A stretch of DNA of 64,000 nucleotides from Agrostemma githago. Taxonomy: Eukaryota; Streptophyta; Magnoliopsida; Caryophyllales; Caryophyllaceae. The DNA lies in NCBI GenBank assembly GCA_958450325.1, contig OY288247.1:61321701-61385700 (forward strand). The letters are read 5' to 3'. Position 1 is the first letter of the stretch. The number at the start of each line of letters is the position of its first letter. The position numbers were made by a program, and so were the translations under genes. Of the stretch, positions 1 through 11,827 are shown in pieces. The notes below the pieces were generated by a model. The model was not told where the DNA came from and made no database searches. It was given only the letters and a program-made list of their open reading frames with translations.

Positions 1-650
1 GTATGTAAAATTATGTATTTAAAACATGGCATTTGTCAAAAGGAACTCTATGGATCCACTTGCCGGGTTAGAGGCAAAAGCTCTTTCTTGGAAAAAAATT
101 AAGGTATTTTTAATATCAATCCATACTTTATTCGTTCATTCACATACTTTAATCGTAAACTTTGTCATTTTGAATATGCATCTGATAGTGAGTTTATATT
201 TAGTGTCCTCAACCGCCAGAAGATTCCGTCTTGTGCGGCTACTATGTTTGTCGGTATATGCTGGAGCTAATTAAATCTAGATATATGAAACTCATCCCAG
301 ATGTACGTTAATGATTCTTTATTTTAATCATGTGTCAGCATGAACATAATTTAACCGTCACTTATGTTTAATTTTGTTGATAGTTTATGATAAAAGCCCC
401 AAAGACATATTCAGTTGAGCAAATTAATGAGGTGCGGGATATTTGGGCAAATTTTGCTCTCAAGTTTCAGAATCAGTGATTGTTGGTAATTATCAAAGGT
501 TAGTTCATATATGTATCATAAAACAAAAATCTTCAATTCTTTGAGAAGCGGGTTGGGGAGTATCAGAAAGCTTCGGTTATGAATAGCTTGAATGGCCATG
601 GCGAGTCTCGTGTTTTCAAGCTTGATGAGGATTTCTAAGCCTGTTTTTTT
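1..650 (+). other. Exon-like fragments of an unidentified gene
   Basis: Three short open stretches look like plant exons. At 26-106 a frame starting MAFVKRNSMDPLAGL ends at a possible GT donor (AAG|GTATTT). Near 383-478 an open frame follows an AG acceptor and ends ANFALKFQNQ then stop. At 540-639 an open frame reads FEKRVGEYQKASVMN and ends KLDEDF before a TAA. They could be the last exons of a gene running in from the left, or a captured gene fragment. I do not recognise the protein, and the frames do not join cleanly by eye. Confidence 0.25.
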
Positions 651-1480
651 TTTGGTTTTCATGTCGTGTTGCTTATGTATATACAATAATATTAAGAATC
701 GTCATTCTGTTCAATAATTTTAGTCTTTACAGTATGAATTTAGATTGTAATGTAGTTATCGGTTTCTAGTTTTCTGCAGAATCGAAGTCATGGATGTATT
801 TCAAAGCATTTGATCAATCGAGAAATGAAATTGCTAAACCGAGTATAAATCTATCAGTAGCATTGTGCTTTAGGTGAGTGAAAAAGTATTGTACTGTTAC
901 TCATACTTCGTTCCTGTTTTTCTATTCATCTCTCAACCTTTTTTTTTACCGGTGTAGGTGGTTTATGTCATGGTTACTGGATTCCTAGCTAATCGTGAAT
1001 CGTTAAAGCGAATTATATCATGTCATTAACCAAAAATACAGACGACACATGACTCTAACAGTAGGTGAACAAATATTAGTAGAACTTATATATACATGAG
1101 GACGTTTTGTTTCTTCTTGATCATTAGATTGCTAGTTTGTTGCTGAATGCGTGACTGAAGTAAGTTGTATCTGCATTCAAATTCTTTTCTTTAGCTGTTA
1201 CGAAGTACTGTACTATAAATCTATCACAACATGTATGCATGCATATGCATTATGATTTATGACAAACCCATAATATGATTTAAGAAATTTGGTGATTAGA
1301 AGGTACTGTACTGTAGTACTCCATACATACATACCTTAAATGATTGATCAAGAAAGTAGTGGTTGGAGGAGAAAGATGATTAAGCAGTAGGGGTTTGTTA
1401 AAACAATAGGTACAAGATGTTGATGACATTTGGGTGATGAAAGGCACAATGTTTGCATTTTGCTTGGTTACTACTCGATT

Positions 1481-1481
<1 letters not shown>
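651..1481. other. AT-rich spacer, nothing recognised
   Basis: AT-rich sequence with no convincing coding frame, RNA gene or repeat termini on either strand. Confidence 0.5.

Positions 1482-1517
<36 letters not shown>
1482..1517. repeat. (TA)n microsatellite
   Basis: An uninterrupted run of TA dinucleotides about 36 bp long, lying directly next to the insertion site of the Mutator-like element that starts at 1529. Confidence 0.9.
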
Positions 1518-1526
<9 letters not shown>

Positions 1527-1528
1527 TA

Positions 1529-2466
1529 GGGTTATTTCATAGGAATAATACCAACTATGACCATCCTTCTTAAATTAATACAAATTTTACGTAATCTCAA
1601 AATAATATCAAATTTGACTAGCTCCCTCTCAAAATGAGCTGGATTACCGGCTACCTGAAGTATAGGTCATTTTCACCATTTTCACAAATAAATAATTAAG
1701 TACATCATCATTAATCATCTCCATCTTCACACTATCATCCTTCCCTTCATCTTCATCAATCATCCATATCAATCTTGTGACGAAAACCACCATTTTCAAT
1801 GAAATTGAGATGAAAATCGAATTCAAACCTAGAAATTGAAATCAACGAAATTGAGAAATCAAAAACCGTCATTCTTGCCCAGATCTGAAGGATGACGCAG
1901 TAAACTCCACAAGCACCACCACACTCCGACTAGCTACTTCGTCGCAGTCATACACATTGGAGCATAAGCGGTTGTTGGGCTGGTGATTAGAGATCTAGGA
2001 AAGAATGACGGAGGAGATGGAGACGGTTCACGGTGGCCGAAATCTAGAAAAATAGTCGATAATGCGTAGGTTGTTATGGTGGCTGCCCTCGCCTGAGACT
2101 CGGTGTGATGTGGTACAACGCCGGAGAAGGTGGGTCCTCACTGGTGGTCGTGTCTCGTGTGGTGGTTGCCTGGTAAGCTGGAGGCACACAGGGGAGGCAT
2201 CGTGAGTGGAAAGTGTTGGTTATTTTGGTGGTCAATGTGTCAATGGTTAATAATGTGAATGGGTATGGAGATTGAAGAGAGGAAGAAGATGAAGGTATAA
2301 AGGGGGAAAGCAACCGGTTATAAAGACTGGTAACAACCGGTCATTTTTTCATCCATACTAAAATGAGATCAATGAAGACATTGATCGTATTAAATTGGGA
2401 TTACGCAAAGTTTGTATTAATTTAAGAAGGGTGGTCATAGTTGGTATTAATCCCATGAAATAACCC
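1529..2466. mobile_element. Non-autonomous Mutator-like element (MULE)
   Basis: The element has long terminal inverted repeats of roughly 75-85 bp. The left end starts GGGTTATTTCATAGGA and the right end read in reverse starts GGGTTATTTCATGGGA. It is flanked by a perfect 9-bp duplication TAAATAATA at 1520-1528 and 2467-2475, the TSD length typical of the Mutator superfamily. The 938-bp element has no transposase. Its interior is more GC-rich than the flanks and holds only a Ser/Pro-rich open frame (2074-2313, minus), so a captured gene piece is possible but not shown. Confidence 0.85.
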
Positions 2467-2475
2467 TAAATAATA

Positions 2476-3296
2476 ATTACTCTTATTAATTAAAGGAGTA
2501 CTGGTACTCACTAGTAGAGTAGTGAGTAGTTGATTAATAAAATTTCAGGAGTTGAACTGGTTTGTTTGAGAGTGGTGTATGTATTTGGCTGTCTGGGATA
2601 TGAATTGGTTGTTCGTTTCGGTTGAAAATTTGTTGGCGTTCTTATATTCAGTCTATATAAGAAGGCTAGAATTGGGGGATGTTTATATTCATTGTTTGAA
2701 AAACAAAGACTGTATAAAGCTCTAATTTGACGAGTATGTAGGTGATATGATTGATTATTTGCTGTAATTCATTTTTTCGTGGGTTCAATTGGTGGACGAG
2801 CTGTGGGGGATTAATTGTTGCGAAGGATTAAATTTTACAGCTTTGGGTGTTACGGTTGTTGACGTACATGGATGAAATTTGGAAGTGTGTATGTGTACTG
2901 TGCAGGTTTTGGACTTGTGTACGATCTAATGTTCCCTGTCTCGCTATTTGCAGGAGTTTTTTGACAATTGAAAGATGGACGTCAAATGTGTGAAGAGTGG
3001 TGTTACTAGAGTTTGTACACGGAAGACTGAATCATAGAAGAAACTTCCCTTATGTATTATAACATAGAGACCATATTATACACGGAAGACTGAATCATAG
3101 AAGAATCATCGCTTTTTGACATTGTTATTATAACTCAATCACAACTATTGAGACCATATTTATTGATTCGTAATTTTTGGTAAAAAATTGGTACATGTGA
3201 TGCAATTGTCGGGTTTTCGAATGTTGATTTAATGTTTTAATGTAAATATTGGATTTTTGGATTGGCGTACAATTATATCGAAATATTTTTTTTAAA
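2476..3296. other. Intergenic spacer, nothing recognised
   Basis: AT-rich, with a locally duplicated stretch (a sequence near 3018-3045 recurs at about 3077-3104). No coding frame supported by motifs. Confidence 0.45.
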
Positions 3297-3309
3297 AAAA
3301 ATTATGTAA

Positions 3310-4466
3310 CACAAACAGGACGGTTATCGTAAGCGTCTTATTTAATGAATGATATTTTGTTTTTATTCAAAAAAATTAACAGGATGGTTCGTATGCCAAC
3401 CATCCTATTTATATCAGTAGATAATAGGACGGTTTGGATGGAACCGTGATGTTTAAAATAGATTTAATAGCACGCTTCAGTGGACCGCGCTTTTAAATAA
3501 CACATTAAAGAGGACGGTTCCTTCTTGAACCGTCCTATTAATGTTAAATTTAATATCACGGTCTATGTTACTCAGACTCGTAGACACGTGTCGGACACAG
3601 ACACGTGTCGACGTGTCGGACACATAAATTTTGATATTTCTGGATACGTGGACACGGTCAACGGTGTGTCTTGACCAAGTTAGCAGACACGACACGGACA
3701 CGACATTAAATATATATGTCCTTGAACTTTAATTACAACTTGACTAAGTTACGACTTACAAGTTACAAGTACAAGTAAACAACTGTACCACACTATTTTA
3801 CTTTGTAATTGATTGATTACTATAATCAATATAATAATAAAATTGGTTCCCCTTCCCCATAAAAATTAAAAAGCACTGTTTTCTTCTCTTTTTCTAAAAT
3901 AATACAGTACACCTCTCTCTTCCTTTCTTCTTCAAAAGTTATCTTCTTCTTCAAACTTCGAAAGTTATCTTCTTCTTCTTCCTCGAGTCTTCATCAAGTC
4001 ACCAATGGCTTTCATTTCCCAATCTATTTAGTCTAACTACAATCTTCGAAATCCAATCTTTGTGACTTCAATATACATATTACTTCGGATCGGCGTACTC
4101 CAATTATCGGTGCTCTGTTCGTAACTTCGTATGAGATTAGTGGTGCAATGGTCGGTCAAAACTTAGCATCCAAGGTAAGCTCTTCGAACTTCGTACATCC
4201 AGATCTGCTCTCTCCTCTTCCTTTTTGCCGTGTCCGTGTCGTGTCTGTGAAGGACGAATCTGACACGTGTCCCGTGTCGTGTCAGCCGCCGTGTCGTGTC
4301 GACACGGGACACGGCCGCCGGCAGCCGTGTCGGAGTAAAGCAGATCACGGTTTGACTTTCTAGGAACCGCGCTATTTGATTTAATAGGACGTCGACCTAA
4401 AGGACGGTTCCTTATCCAATATAGGATGGTTAGGAACCATCCTATTTAATCTTAATTGTAGTAGTG
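3310..4466. mobile_element. CACTA-type element, right end only
   Basis: The right boundary reads ...TGTAGTAGTG at 4457-4466, the inverse of a CACTACTACA terminus. The subterminal region has many copies of an AGGACGGTTC / GAACCGTCCT motif in both orientations (about 3320, 3385, 3422, 3510, 4385-4445), as expected for CACTA transposase-binding repeats. No matching CACTA left end was found, so the element seems truncated, and the left limit given is only where the motif array begins. It interrupts a Gypsy gag frame on its right side. A second element (3562-4344) is nested inside. Confidence 0.6.
3562..4344. mobile_element. Nested palindromic non-autonomous element (hAT-like?)
   Basis: Flanked on both sides by TCACGG (3556-3561 and 4345-4350), extendable to 8 bp with one mismatch, which would fit a hAT. 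The ends are weakly inverted: left TCTATGTTACTCAGACTCG, right in reverse TCTGCTTTACTCCGACACG. Both arms are rich in GTGTCGGACACG-type palindromic words (3580-3700 and 4215-4335), so the element can fold back on itself. No transposase. It interrupts the CACTA subterminal array. Confidence 0.55.
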
Positions 4467-4970
4467 ATGATTTGGCAAGGTGAAATACCATGGTGGGGAC
4501 AAGCTCTCAACAAACCCTTAAATCTACCCCAAGTCTCACTCAAAGTCTCAAACTCGCCTTGTTGGAAATTATAAATTGCACGAATCCTTTTGGCGGTTTT
4601 AGAGGGAGGGTAGAATTTGTTCAAAAAGACTTGAGCTAAGTCATCCCAAGTGCAAAAGGTAGAAGAAGGGTGAGAGTATAGCCATTTCCTAACTTCACCC
4701 TTAAGACTAAAGGGAAAAGTATAAGTTTGGTGGCTTGGTCGGATACTCCCTCCATCCTAACTAGAGAACAATTCGCCTCAAATGTCTCTAAATGGTCAAT
4801 TGGTTCATCACTCTCTATACCACAAAAGACATCTCGTCAAATCAACTCAATAAGACCTGCATCAAACGCATAAGGTGCTTCCACAACCCCAATATTAATA
4901 GGCCGGTTAAAATGAGTAGGGTTGGGTCTAGTAAGGTCACATATGCTAGGCATCGTCATGTGTGCACAAA
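4467..4970 (-). pseudogene. Gypsy gag fragment
   Basis: On the minus strand the frame reads through a retrotransposon gag core, with segments such as FLNKFYPPSKTAKRIRAIYN, FQQGEFETLSETWGRFKGLL and RACPHHG. These match the Retrotrans_gag pattern of Athila/Tat-type elements. The frame has at least one in-frame stop upstream and is cut by the CACTA end at 4466, so nothing downstream of gag remains. It lies in the expected order after the LTR (5125-7250) and primer site on the minus strand. Gag would form the virus-like particle core; this copy cannot. Confidence 0.75.
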
Positions 4971-5103
4971 AGGGTGACAATTAAGAAACAAGTCACAAGA
5001 TAAGAAGCAATGCAACACACAAGCGTGCAACAAGAATCGAGAAGCAAGTAACAAGTGCGTAGTCTAATAAATCTAAAACTAAACTAATATCAATCCGTTG
5101 ATC

Positions 5104-5121
5104 TCCCCGGCAACGGCGCCA
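5104..5121 (-). other. Primer-binding site, tRNA-Asp type
   Basis: Read on the minus strand this is TGGCGCCGTTGCCGGGGA, the primer-binding site usual in Athila/Tat Gypsy elements and complementary to a tRNA-Asp 3' end. It starts 3 nt after the LTR's terminal CA. Confidence 0.85.
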
Positions 5122-5124
5122 TTT

Positions 5125-7250
5125 TGATAGCCGGATTTGTCGTCAATCTAACCATCAAATAAACCAACTAACCTAAACTAAAATAGTAAGAGTAAGCCGG
5201 GTCGAATCCACAGAGACATCGGGAATGAGTACTAGTTTGGTCTCCGATTACAAATTAGTTACGCGGATCGATTATCAAGAGTGAGATTAAACTAATAAGA
5301 CTAACTAATAAAAACATAAAGAAACTAATAATCTAAAACAAGATAAAGAATTAGAAAATTAAAGAAACAAAGAGATGAAATGATGTAATCAAATAAGAAA
5401 AAGTACTAAGGGACGATGTCACCCGCGACTTATTCAAATCACGCTAACGAATGCCAAGTATCGAGGAAGTCGGGTTCTCGGACAAGGACAATGTGCATTC
5501 TAGGTCGGTCACCTCCCTCCCGGGTTCGTAAGACGGAATCCTAAGGTCTAGACCGGAGACTCACTCCCATGATGCTCCCCAAACTAACCCAAGTCAATGA
5601 AAAGCACGCTAATCGATACTAGTGATAGGGATACCCCTCAATTCTCACTCCCGTGTTCAACTAAGTAGAGTAAGGAAAGATAAAGGGGAAGAATCGACAA
5701 TTAATCCTAATCGACTCCCGTCGATGACCAAGGGACTAAATTCAACCCAAACCCCATAAACCAAGGTTATCCATAAATCTCCAACACTTCCTCATCCAAT
5801 CGCCCAACTAAATCGATACAAGGCATAAAATCGCGCAATTCAAATAAGTCGGGGATTCATCGACCCATAGCGAGAATTCTACTCACTACTCATATTTATA
5901 CTAATACAAATACTAATACTAATTCTAGACATAATACTAAATATAAAGAAATAAAAAAGAAAGAAGTTTTAACTAATCTAATATGATTAAACTAATTCTA
6001 CCATCATCTCCACATACTAATCTCAATTATAAACATACAAAACAAACCCAATTAACAATAAAGACACAAACTTTGAGCTAATTAACAATAAATTAAACAT
6101 AAACCCAAAACATAAACATAAAGACAAAACTATAAATAAAAAGAGAGAAAAGAATTATACCAAAAATGGAAGAGAAATTGATTGGAGAAGAAACTAATAC
6201 ATAAAGATTAAGTTTTGAACTAAATTAAGAGGCTAATTAAGACTAAACTAATAGGAATGACTAAACCTTTCCCTAAACCTTGAGGAGGAGCTGCTGCGTA
6301 CTACTTCTACTCTCTCTAAATCTCTAACTCTAACAGCCTACTTACTCAAGAAAATGAGGGGTTAGGATATAAACATGCAAAAATAATAAACCAAAATACA
6401 AAATTGCCCTTCACTTAAAAGGAAAATAAGAAGAAAAATAAGGGCTAGAGAGTCATTTACTAACAAAATGAAAACACCTGATTAGAGTCATGGAGAGCAC
6501 GGTGGTCTGGTTAAACACGGTAACTTTGGCACGGCTTCAACTTGCCTGTGCCAGTTACGCACGGCCCGACGTGTGTAAGTCGATTTCGTCGGAATCTGGG
6601 CTTCAACTCGATGTCGGCGGTCTAGGTGATGCTCCGGTGGTCGCGCGGTCTGGGTGATGCTCCGGTGGTCGCGCGGTCGCTTGCCGGTGGTGGTGGTCAA
6701 TTAATGGGGTCAAGACGGAGGTGGATTGATGGTGGACAACAATGGTGATTGAAAGTGAGGATAATGGTGGTGTTGATTGAAGGGGGAATCGAAGAGGATG
6801 AGGTGGTGAATTGGAATTGGAGTTAAGAAGATGATTGATTGTGGAGTTGATTGAATTAGAAATCGAATTGAGAATGGAGGGATGGAGAGGATGGAGATAT
6901 TGATGGTGGAGGGATTGATTGAAGGTGAACAAAGTTTCAGCTTCCAACTTGAACATGGATTTGGCCATTTGGGGTCAAAGTCAACTTGACCGTGACTCCT
7001 TCTCTTTGAGTCTTGACCCGTCTTTTATCGTCTCGATTAACTCATTCACTCTTCTCGGTACCTATAACATCAAATATCGAAGCACAGTACCCAATTCTCG
7101 AGATATAACATAATTTGACACAAACTAAGCTACCCTCGACTAAGTTGCTAATTAAACATAAAACGGTTAAATAATAACAAAACGACTAATAAAATTGACT
7201 AAATAAGAGTCGAAATGTGGGACAAAAATAGGTAAAATCACGACTTATCA
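5125..7250 (-). mobile_element. 5' LTR of a truncated Athila/Tat-like Gypsy element
   Basis: On the minus strand it starts TGATAAGTCGTGATTTTA (at 7250) and ends GGCTATCA (at 5125), followed by the primer-binding site and then gag. Length 2126 bp. No second LTR is visible because the element is truncated at 4466. A 26-bp segment (GGTGATGCTCCGGTGGTCGC...) is directly repeated at about 6625-6680. The open frames at 6488-6968 lie in this low-complexity GGTGG region and are not considered genes. Confidence 0.75.
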
Positions 7251-7560
7251 AATATATATATATAAAGGAGGAAATTTTCGAGCGATATGATTGGTCCGTT
7301 GCATCTAAACTTAATTTTGGAAAGTATAATCAATAATAAAAAAAATCTAGTGAATCTTTTTATTATTATAATAATATATTTAATCTATCATATTAATGTG
7401 ATGTTTTGTAATTTTCGTCTTAAAACCTTTAAATTTCGTTTAACAAAAAATTATCGTAAAAAATTTATGAAAATGATATAATTGGAATCTTGGTAGAAAA
7501 TGCTTTCATTTGAGTATAAATTTTATATAATTTGTTTCATATTATTTGCTCGAAAAAGTG
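7251..7560. other. AT-rich spacer
   Basis: Very AT-rich sequence between the Gypsy LTR and the tandem array. Nothing recognised. Confidence 0.5.
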
Positions 7561-8225
7561 ACGAATCTATTACACATAAAAATATATAAAGTTATCCCAA
7601 ATCGACAAATTATAATAAGCTGATGAAATTCTATATTATAAATATGAATAATCATTCGTGCTTAGATATCTACCACAAATCTTTCGAGTCTTAGAAGAAC
7701 TCTTAAGATTAAGATTATAAACTTTAATTAATTATCTAACATCGAAAAATTATGATGAGGTTATGAAGTTTTATACTAAAAATAATAGTAATCATTGTTT
7801 TTAAATATCGACCAAAAAACTTTTGAGTCTTAAAAAAATTCTAAATAAGACTACAAACTTAAAATTATCCCACATCGAAAAAATTAAAATAAGAGGATAT
7901 TCTATATAATAAATCAGAGTAATCATGTTTTCTTTATTGTAAATATAAATAAATAAGACAATGAAATTCTATTATACAAATAAAGGTAATCATTTCTCCA
8001 AATTATGATGAGGTGATAGAAATTCTTTATTATAAATAAGAATAATCATTCGTCCTTAAATATCAACAAAAAACTTTTTAATCTTAAAAAAAAGCTCTTA
8101 GTAAGATGATACCCCCTCAATTTTTTTTGGATATGCTATAAAAAAACTATAATAAGATGTCACTAAAAATACTCAGAAGACTATAAACTTATGTAAAATT
8201 TATCCACATTCAAAGATTATAATAA

Positions 8226-8971
8226 GGGATTTTATACATGGAACCCCCATGTTTTTATCTTTTCTATATGGTACCTCTCCACTTTTATAATCACACATGG
8301 TACCCTCACTTTTAGTGTATTATGTCTCTATACCCTTAAACGTCCCTAAAAGTAGGGCTGAGCAAATTATCCGACTATCCGAATCCGATCCGTTATCCGA
8401 TTCGTATTCGATCCGAAAAGCCGGATATTCGATCCGAAAAATGATTTCGGATCGGATAATTTCGGATATCGGATCGGATTCGGATATCCAAAATAATTTT
8501 TTCAGATATCCGATCCGATCCGAACAATGAGTTATTTTTGTAATTTTTTTTATTAGGTTAGTAGGTTATAATTTAATTCATTTTACACCATTTTTGAATT
8601 GCCTTAATATATAGAATAGTATACTCCGTAAAATACTAGATTAATTAAGATTATGATTTTTCTAGTTGAATTGAACTTCATTTAGAATTTTATTTGACCA
8701 AAAATCTCAACCAAATTGGATATCGGATATTTCGGATATCCGGTCCGAAATTTTCGGATATCAAAATTCGGATATCCGAAGTGATTCGGATCGGATATCG
8801 GATACTAAAACTTTCGGATTTTCGGATATCCGATCCGAAAATCTGATTCGGATCGGATATCCGATCCGTGCTCTGCCCTACCTAAAAGTGAGGGTACCAT
8901 GTGTGATCATAAAAGTGCAAGGATATCATATAGAAAAGCCAAAAACATAGAAACACCATGTAAAAAATCTC
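8226..8971. mobile_element. Mutator-like MITE, split by a hAT MITE
   Basis: Inverted arms of about 90-120 bp: the left starts GGGATTTTATACATGG, the right in reverse starts GAGATTTTTTACATGG, and both contain CACACATGGTACCCTCACTT. A perfect 9-bp TSD, TTATAATAA, lies at 8217-8225 and 8972-8980. Without the nested hAT the element would be about 210 bp. No coding capacity. It sits in the tandem array and so inserted after the array formed. Confidence 0.85.
8353..8880. mobile_element. hAT-type MITE rich in GATCCGATATCC palindromes
   Basis: The ends are TAGGGCTGAGCA at left and TGCTCTGCCCTA at right, an 11-of-12 inverted match. They are flanked by a perfect 8-bp TSD, CCTAAAAG (8345-8352 and 8881-8888), the hallmark length for hAT. 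The inner arms are made almost wholly of GGATATCCGATCCGA-type words that pair with each other. The 528-bp element lies exactly between the two arms of the Mutator-like MITE. Confidence 0.9.
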
Positions 8972-11069
8972 TTATAATAAAGTGGTGAAATTAAACTTAA
9001 GTATATTATCCCACATTGAAAATTTATGATGCGGTGATGAAATTATTTATTATAAATAAGAGTAGTCATTCGTCAAATTATGATGTGATTAAATTCTATA
9101 TTATAAAGAAGATTTCATATTATTTTCTCGAAATAAAAGTGATGAATTTATTACGCACTCCATAAAATTAAGTAAAATTATCTCACATTGAACAATTATA
9201 ATAAGGTGATATAAGCAATATATATGTAATATAAAAGAGACTTTTTTCAAAGAATTTTTAAGATTATAATGTTGAGGTGATGAAATTCTATATTACAAAT
9301 AAAAGAATCATTCATTTTTGGATATCAACAAAAAAATATTTAGTCTTATAAGCTCATATAGTTATAAATTTAAGTAAAATTATCCCACATCGAGAAATTA
9401 TAATAAGGTGATGACATTCTACTATATAAATAAAAGTAATCGTTCGTTTATAGATATCAATGAGAAATCTTTTGAATCCTAAAAAGCATTCTTAAGACTA
9501 TAATTAGATTCAAGAAATTATCTCACATCAAAAAATTATAAGTTGATTGAATTCTATTATATAATTAAGAGCAATCATTCGTCTTTATATGTTAATCTGG
9601 AATCTTTTTAGTCCTAAAAGAGAGTAAACTTAAGTAGAATTATCCCACATTGAAAAATTATGATGAAGGTGATGAAATTCTGCATCATTTAGATATTAAT
9701 CAAAAATCTTTTGAGTCTTAATTATAATAGCTCTTAAGGCTATAAATTGAATTAAAATTATCCATATCGAAAAATTGCAATAAGATGATGAAGTTCTATT
9801 ATAAAAATAAAAGTAATCACCGTCTTTAAAGATCAATCAGAAATCTTTTGAGTCCTAAAAAGAGTTCTTAAAACTATAGATTTATTCAAAATTATCACAC
9901 TATGAGCTAATGAAATTTTATACTATATTATAGATAAGAGAAAAATCATTCGTTTTAGATGTTAACCAGGAAAATCTTTTTGAGTTTTATAACTACTTTT
10001 AGGCTATAATTGAAGTAAAATTATCTCACATCAAGAAATTGTAATAAGACGATGAAATTCTATTATATAAATAAAAGTAATCATTCGTCGTCTATTGATA
10101 TCAACGAGAAATCTTTTGAGTCCCAAAAATCGTTCTTAAGACTATAATTAAATTCAAGTAGAATTATCTCACATCAAAAAATTATAAGTTGATTGAATTC
10201 TATTAGAAATATATAAATAAGAGCAATCATTCGTCTCTATATGTCGATATGGACTCATTTGAGTTCTAAAAGAGCTTTTTGACTATAAACTTAAGTAGAA
10301 TTATCCCACATCAAAAAATTATGATGAGATGATGAAATTTTACATTATCAATAAGAGAAATTATTTGTTTTAGATATTAATCAAAAATCTTTTGAATCTT
10401 ATAATACTCTTATGAGGTGATAAATTATCCCACATCAAAAAAATATAATAAGGTGATCAAATTTTATTATATAAATAAGAGTAATCGTCCATTCTTAAGT
10501 TAGATATAAAAACAAAATCTTTTATTATTATAATTGTCCTAACGTTTGTGTCACATCGAAAAATTATGATGATGTGATGAAATTCTATATTATAAATAAT
10601 AATCATTTGTCCTTGGATATCAACTAAAAATAATTTGAGTCTTAAAAATATTCTTAGGACCGTAAGCTGATGGAAAAGAGAAATCATTCGTGTTTAGATA
10701 GTAACAAAAATCTGAGTTCTAAAAAGAGTTTTTAAGACTACAAACCTAAGTAAAATTATCGCATATTGATAAATTATGATAAGATGATGAAATTCTATAT
10801 CACAAATAAGAGACATCATTCTTTTTTAGATATTAACCAAAAAAAAATTGTCTTATAAAAGCTTTTAAAGCTATAAACTCTTTTGTACAAACATCATTCT
10901 TGAGTTTAAAAGCTTTTATAAAATTTTCTTATAGCTTTTAAAAGTTTTATAAGAGACGTCATTCTTTTTTAGATAGAGTCTTAAGAGTATTCGTTCGTTT
11001 TTAAGAAAAACAAACTCTTTTGGGTCTTTAAAAAAATTCTTAAGACCATAAACTTAATTAGGTAAAACT

Positions 11070-11561
11070 TGTAAGAATTATGGGTCTAATACAATATATG
11101 TGGACAACATTATTTGGACCTATTGCATTTGTTAGCTATCATTAAAGTTGAGCCCAAGTATGTGATCCGTCATAATACAAATAATACGGGCTTATTTACA
11201 TCTTATAAAGTATGGGCCGGATACTATAATAGTGTAGAGACCCATTAGGACTTTATGAGATATATGATGGGCTTATCCACTAAAGGCGACTGATATAGGT
11301 CATCAGGGTTTAACCACCCCTCCCTATATATATAGTCAGGGTTATGGTCCCTGACAGCACACTTTTGACCTAATCTCACATATATCCCATCGGTATGGAG
11401 AAACCCAAAATGCGAGTGTTTCTGTTAGAAGACCTAATCCAAAAGACCGACGTAAGTTAATCTATCAGTATTATCAGGTACGCTTCCGCTACAACTAATT
11501 ACAGTTTATTACCAATTAATTTAATATGAAGTTTTAGTTTTGGGTCAGATTAAATCTAACA
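11070..11561 (+). repeat. Copia 5' LTR
   Basis: Starts TGTAAGAATTATGGGTC and ends AAATCTAACA. Aligned by eye to the 3' LTR it has the same length and about 13 substitutions, most of them C/T or A/G, so about 97% identity. This implies a fairly recent insertion of the Copia, with the nested Helitron and CACTA arriving later. Confidence 0.92.
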
Positions 11562-11563
11562 AG

Positions 11564-11575
11564 TGGTATCAGAGC
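11564..11575 (+). other. Copia primer-binding site (initiator tRNA-Met)
   Basis: TGGTATCAGAGC, complementary to the 3' end of plant initiator tRNA-Met, two bases after the LTR end. Confidence 0.95.
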
Positions 11576-11798
11576 CGTCTTCCTATTGAATTATTTGGGT
11601 CAGAAATATTGTTCAGTTTTTTTCGTAAGTATCGTTTGCTTAATCATTAATTCATCATGCTTAGCCTTTTATATATTCTGAATTGTTTACGCGTACGAAA
11701 AAGTTACATATTTGTGGATTGAGATTAATTCATTGATGATGAGTCAGGTAATGTCACGTTAATAACAACGATAGAAATTGTGCACTTGATTCTATACA

Positions 11799-11827
11799 CT
11801 AGTGTAATACCCGTGACACGTCACGGG
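11799..11827 (-). other. Helitron 3' terminus with hairpin
   Basis: On the minus strand: CCCGTGAC-GT-GTCACGGG, a perfect 8-bp stem with a 2-nt loop (plus 11810-11827), then TATTACA and CTAG. The next host base is T. This is the classic termination and end-recognition structure of Helitrons. Confidence 0.9.

Larger units (their letters stand above)
7561..11069 (+). repeat. Decayed tandem array with snRNA-promoter-like units
   Basis: About fifteen or more diverged units of roughly 130-170 bp follow head to tail. A consensus unit starts AAATTATCCCACATCGAAAA, continues with AATAAGGTGATGAAATTC, a TATAAATAAGAG block, then AATCATTCGTC, a TTTTGAGTCTTAAAA block and GACTATAAACTTAAGT. Units begin near 7592, 7733, 7865, 8200, 9007, 9178, 9382, 9520, 9640, 9760, 10020, 10168, 10305, 10425, 10548 and 10755. 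The array is broken by the MITE pair at 8226-8971 and by the Copia at 11070, and resumes at 39243. ATCCCACATCG equals the upstream sequence element of plant snRNA promoters (RTCCCACATCG). No coding capacity. Confidence 0.75.

Noticed and set aside
2074..2313. Ser/Pro-rich 79-codon frame inside the Mutator-like element
   Set aside because: Low complexity and no recognisable family; recorded only as a possible captured piece.
2905..2925. FGLVYD-like word recalling ribosomal protein eS24
   Set aside because: Six residues only, with no neighbouring similarity in any frame.
6488..6968. Frames with His/Pro-rich products
   Set aside because: They lie in a GGTGG-rich part of an LTR and have no family motif.
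7561..11069. GTGATGA words in the array as snoRNA box C
   Set aside because: No paired box D (CTGA) or flanking stem at the right spacing; the word lies between the USE-like and TATA-like motifs.
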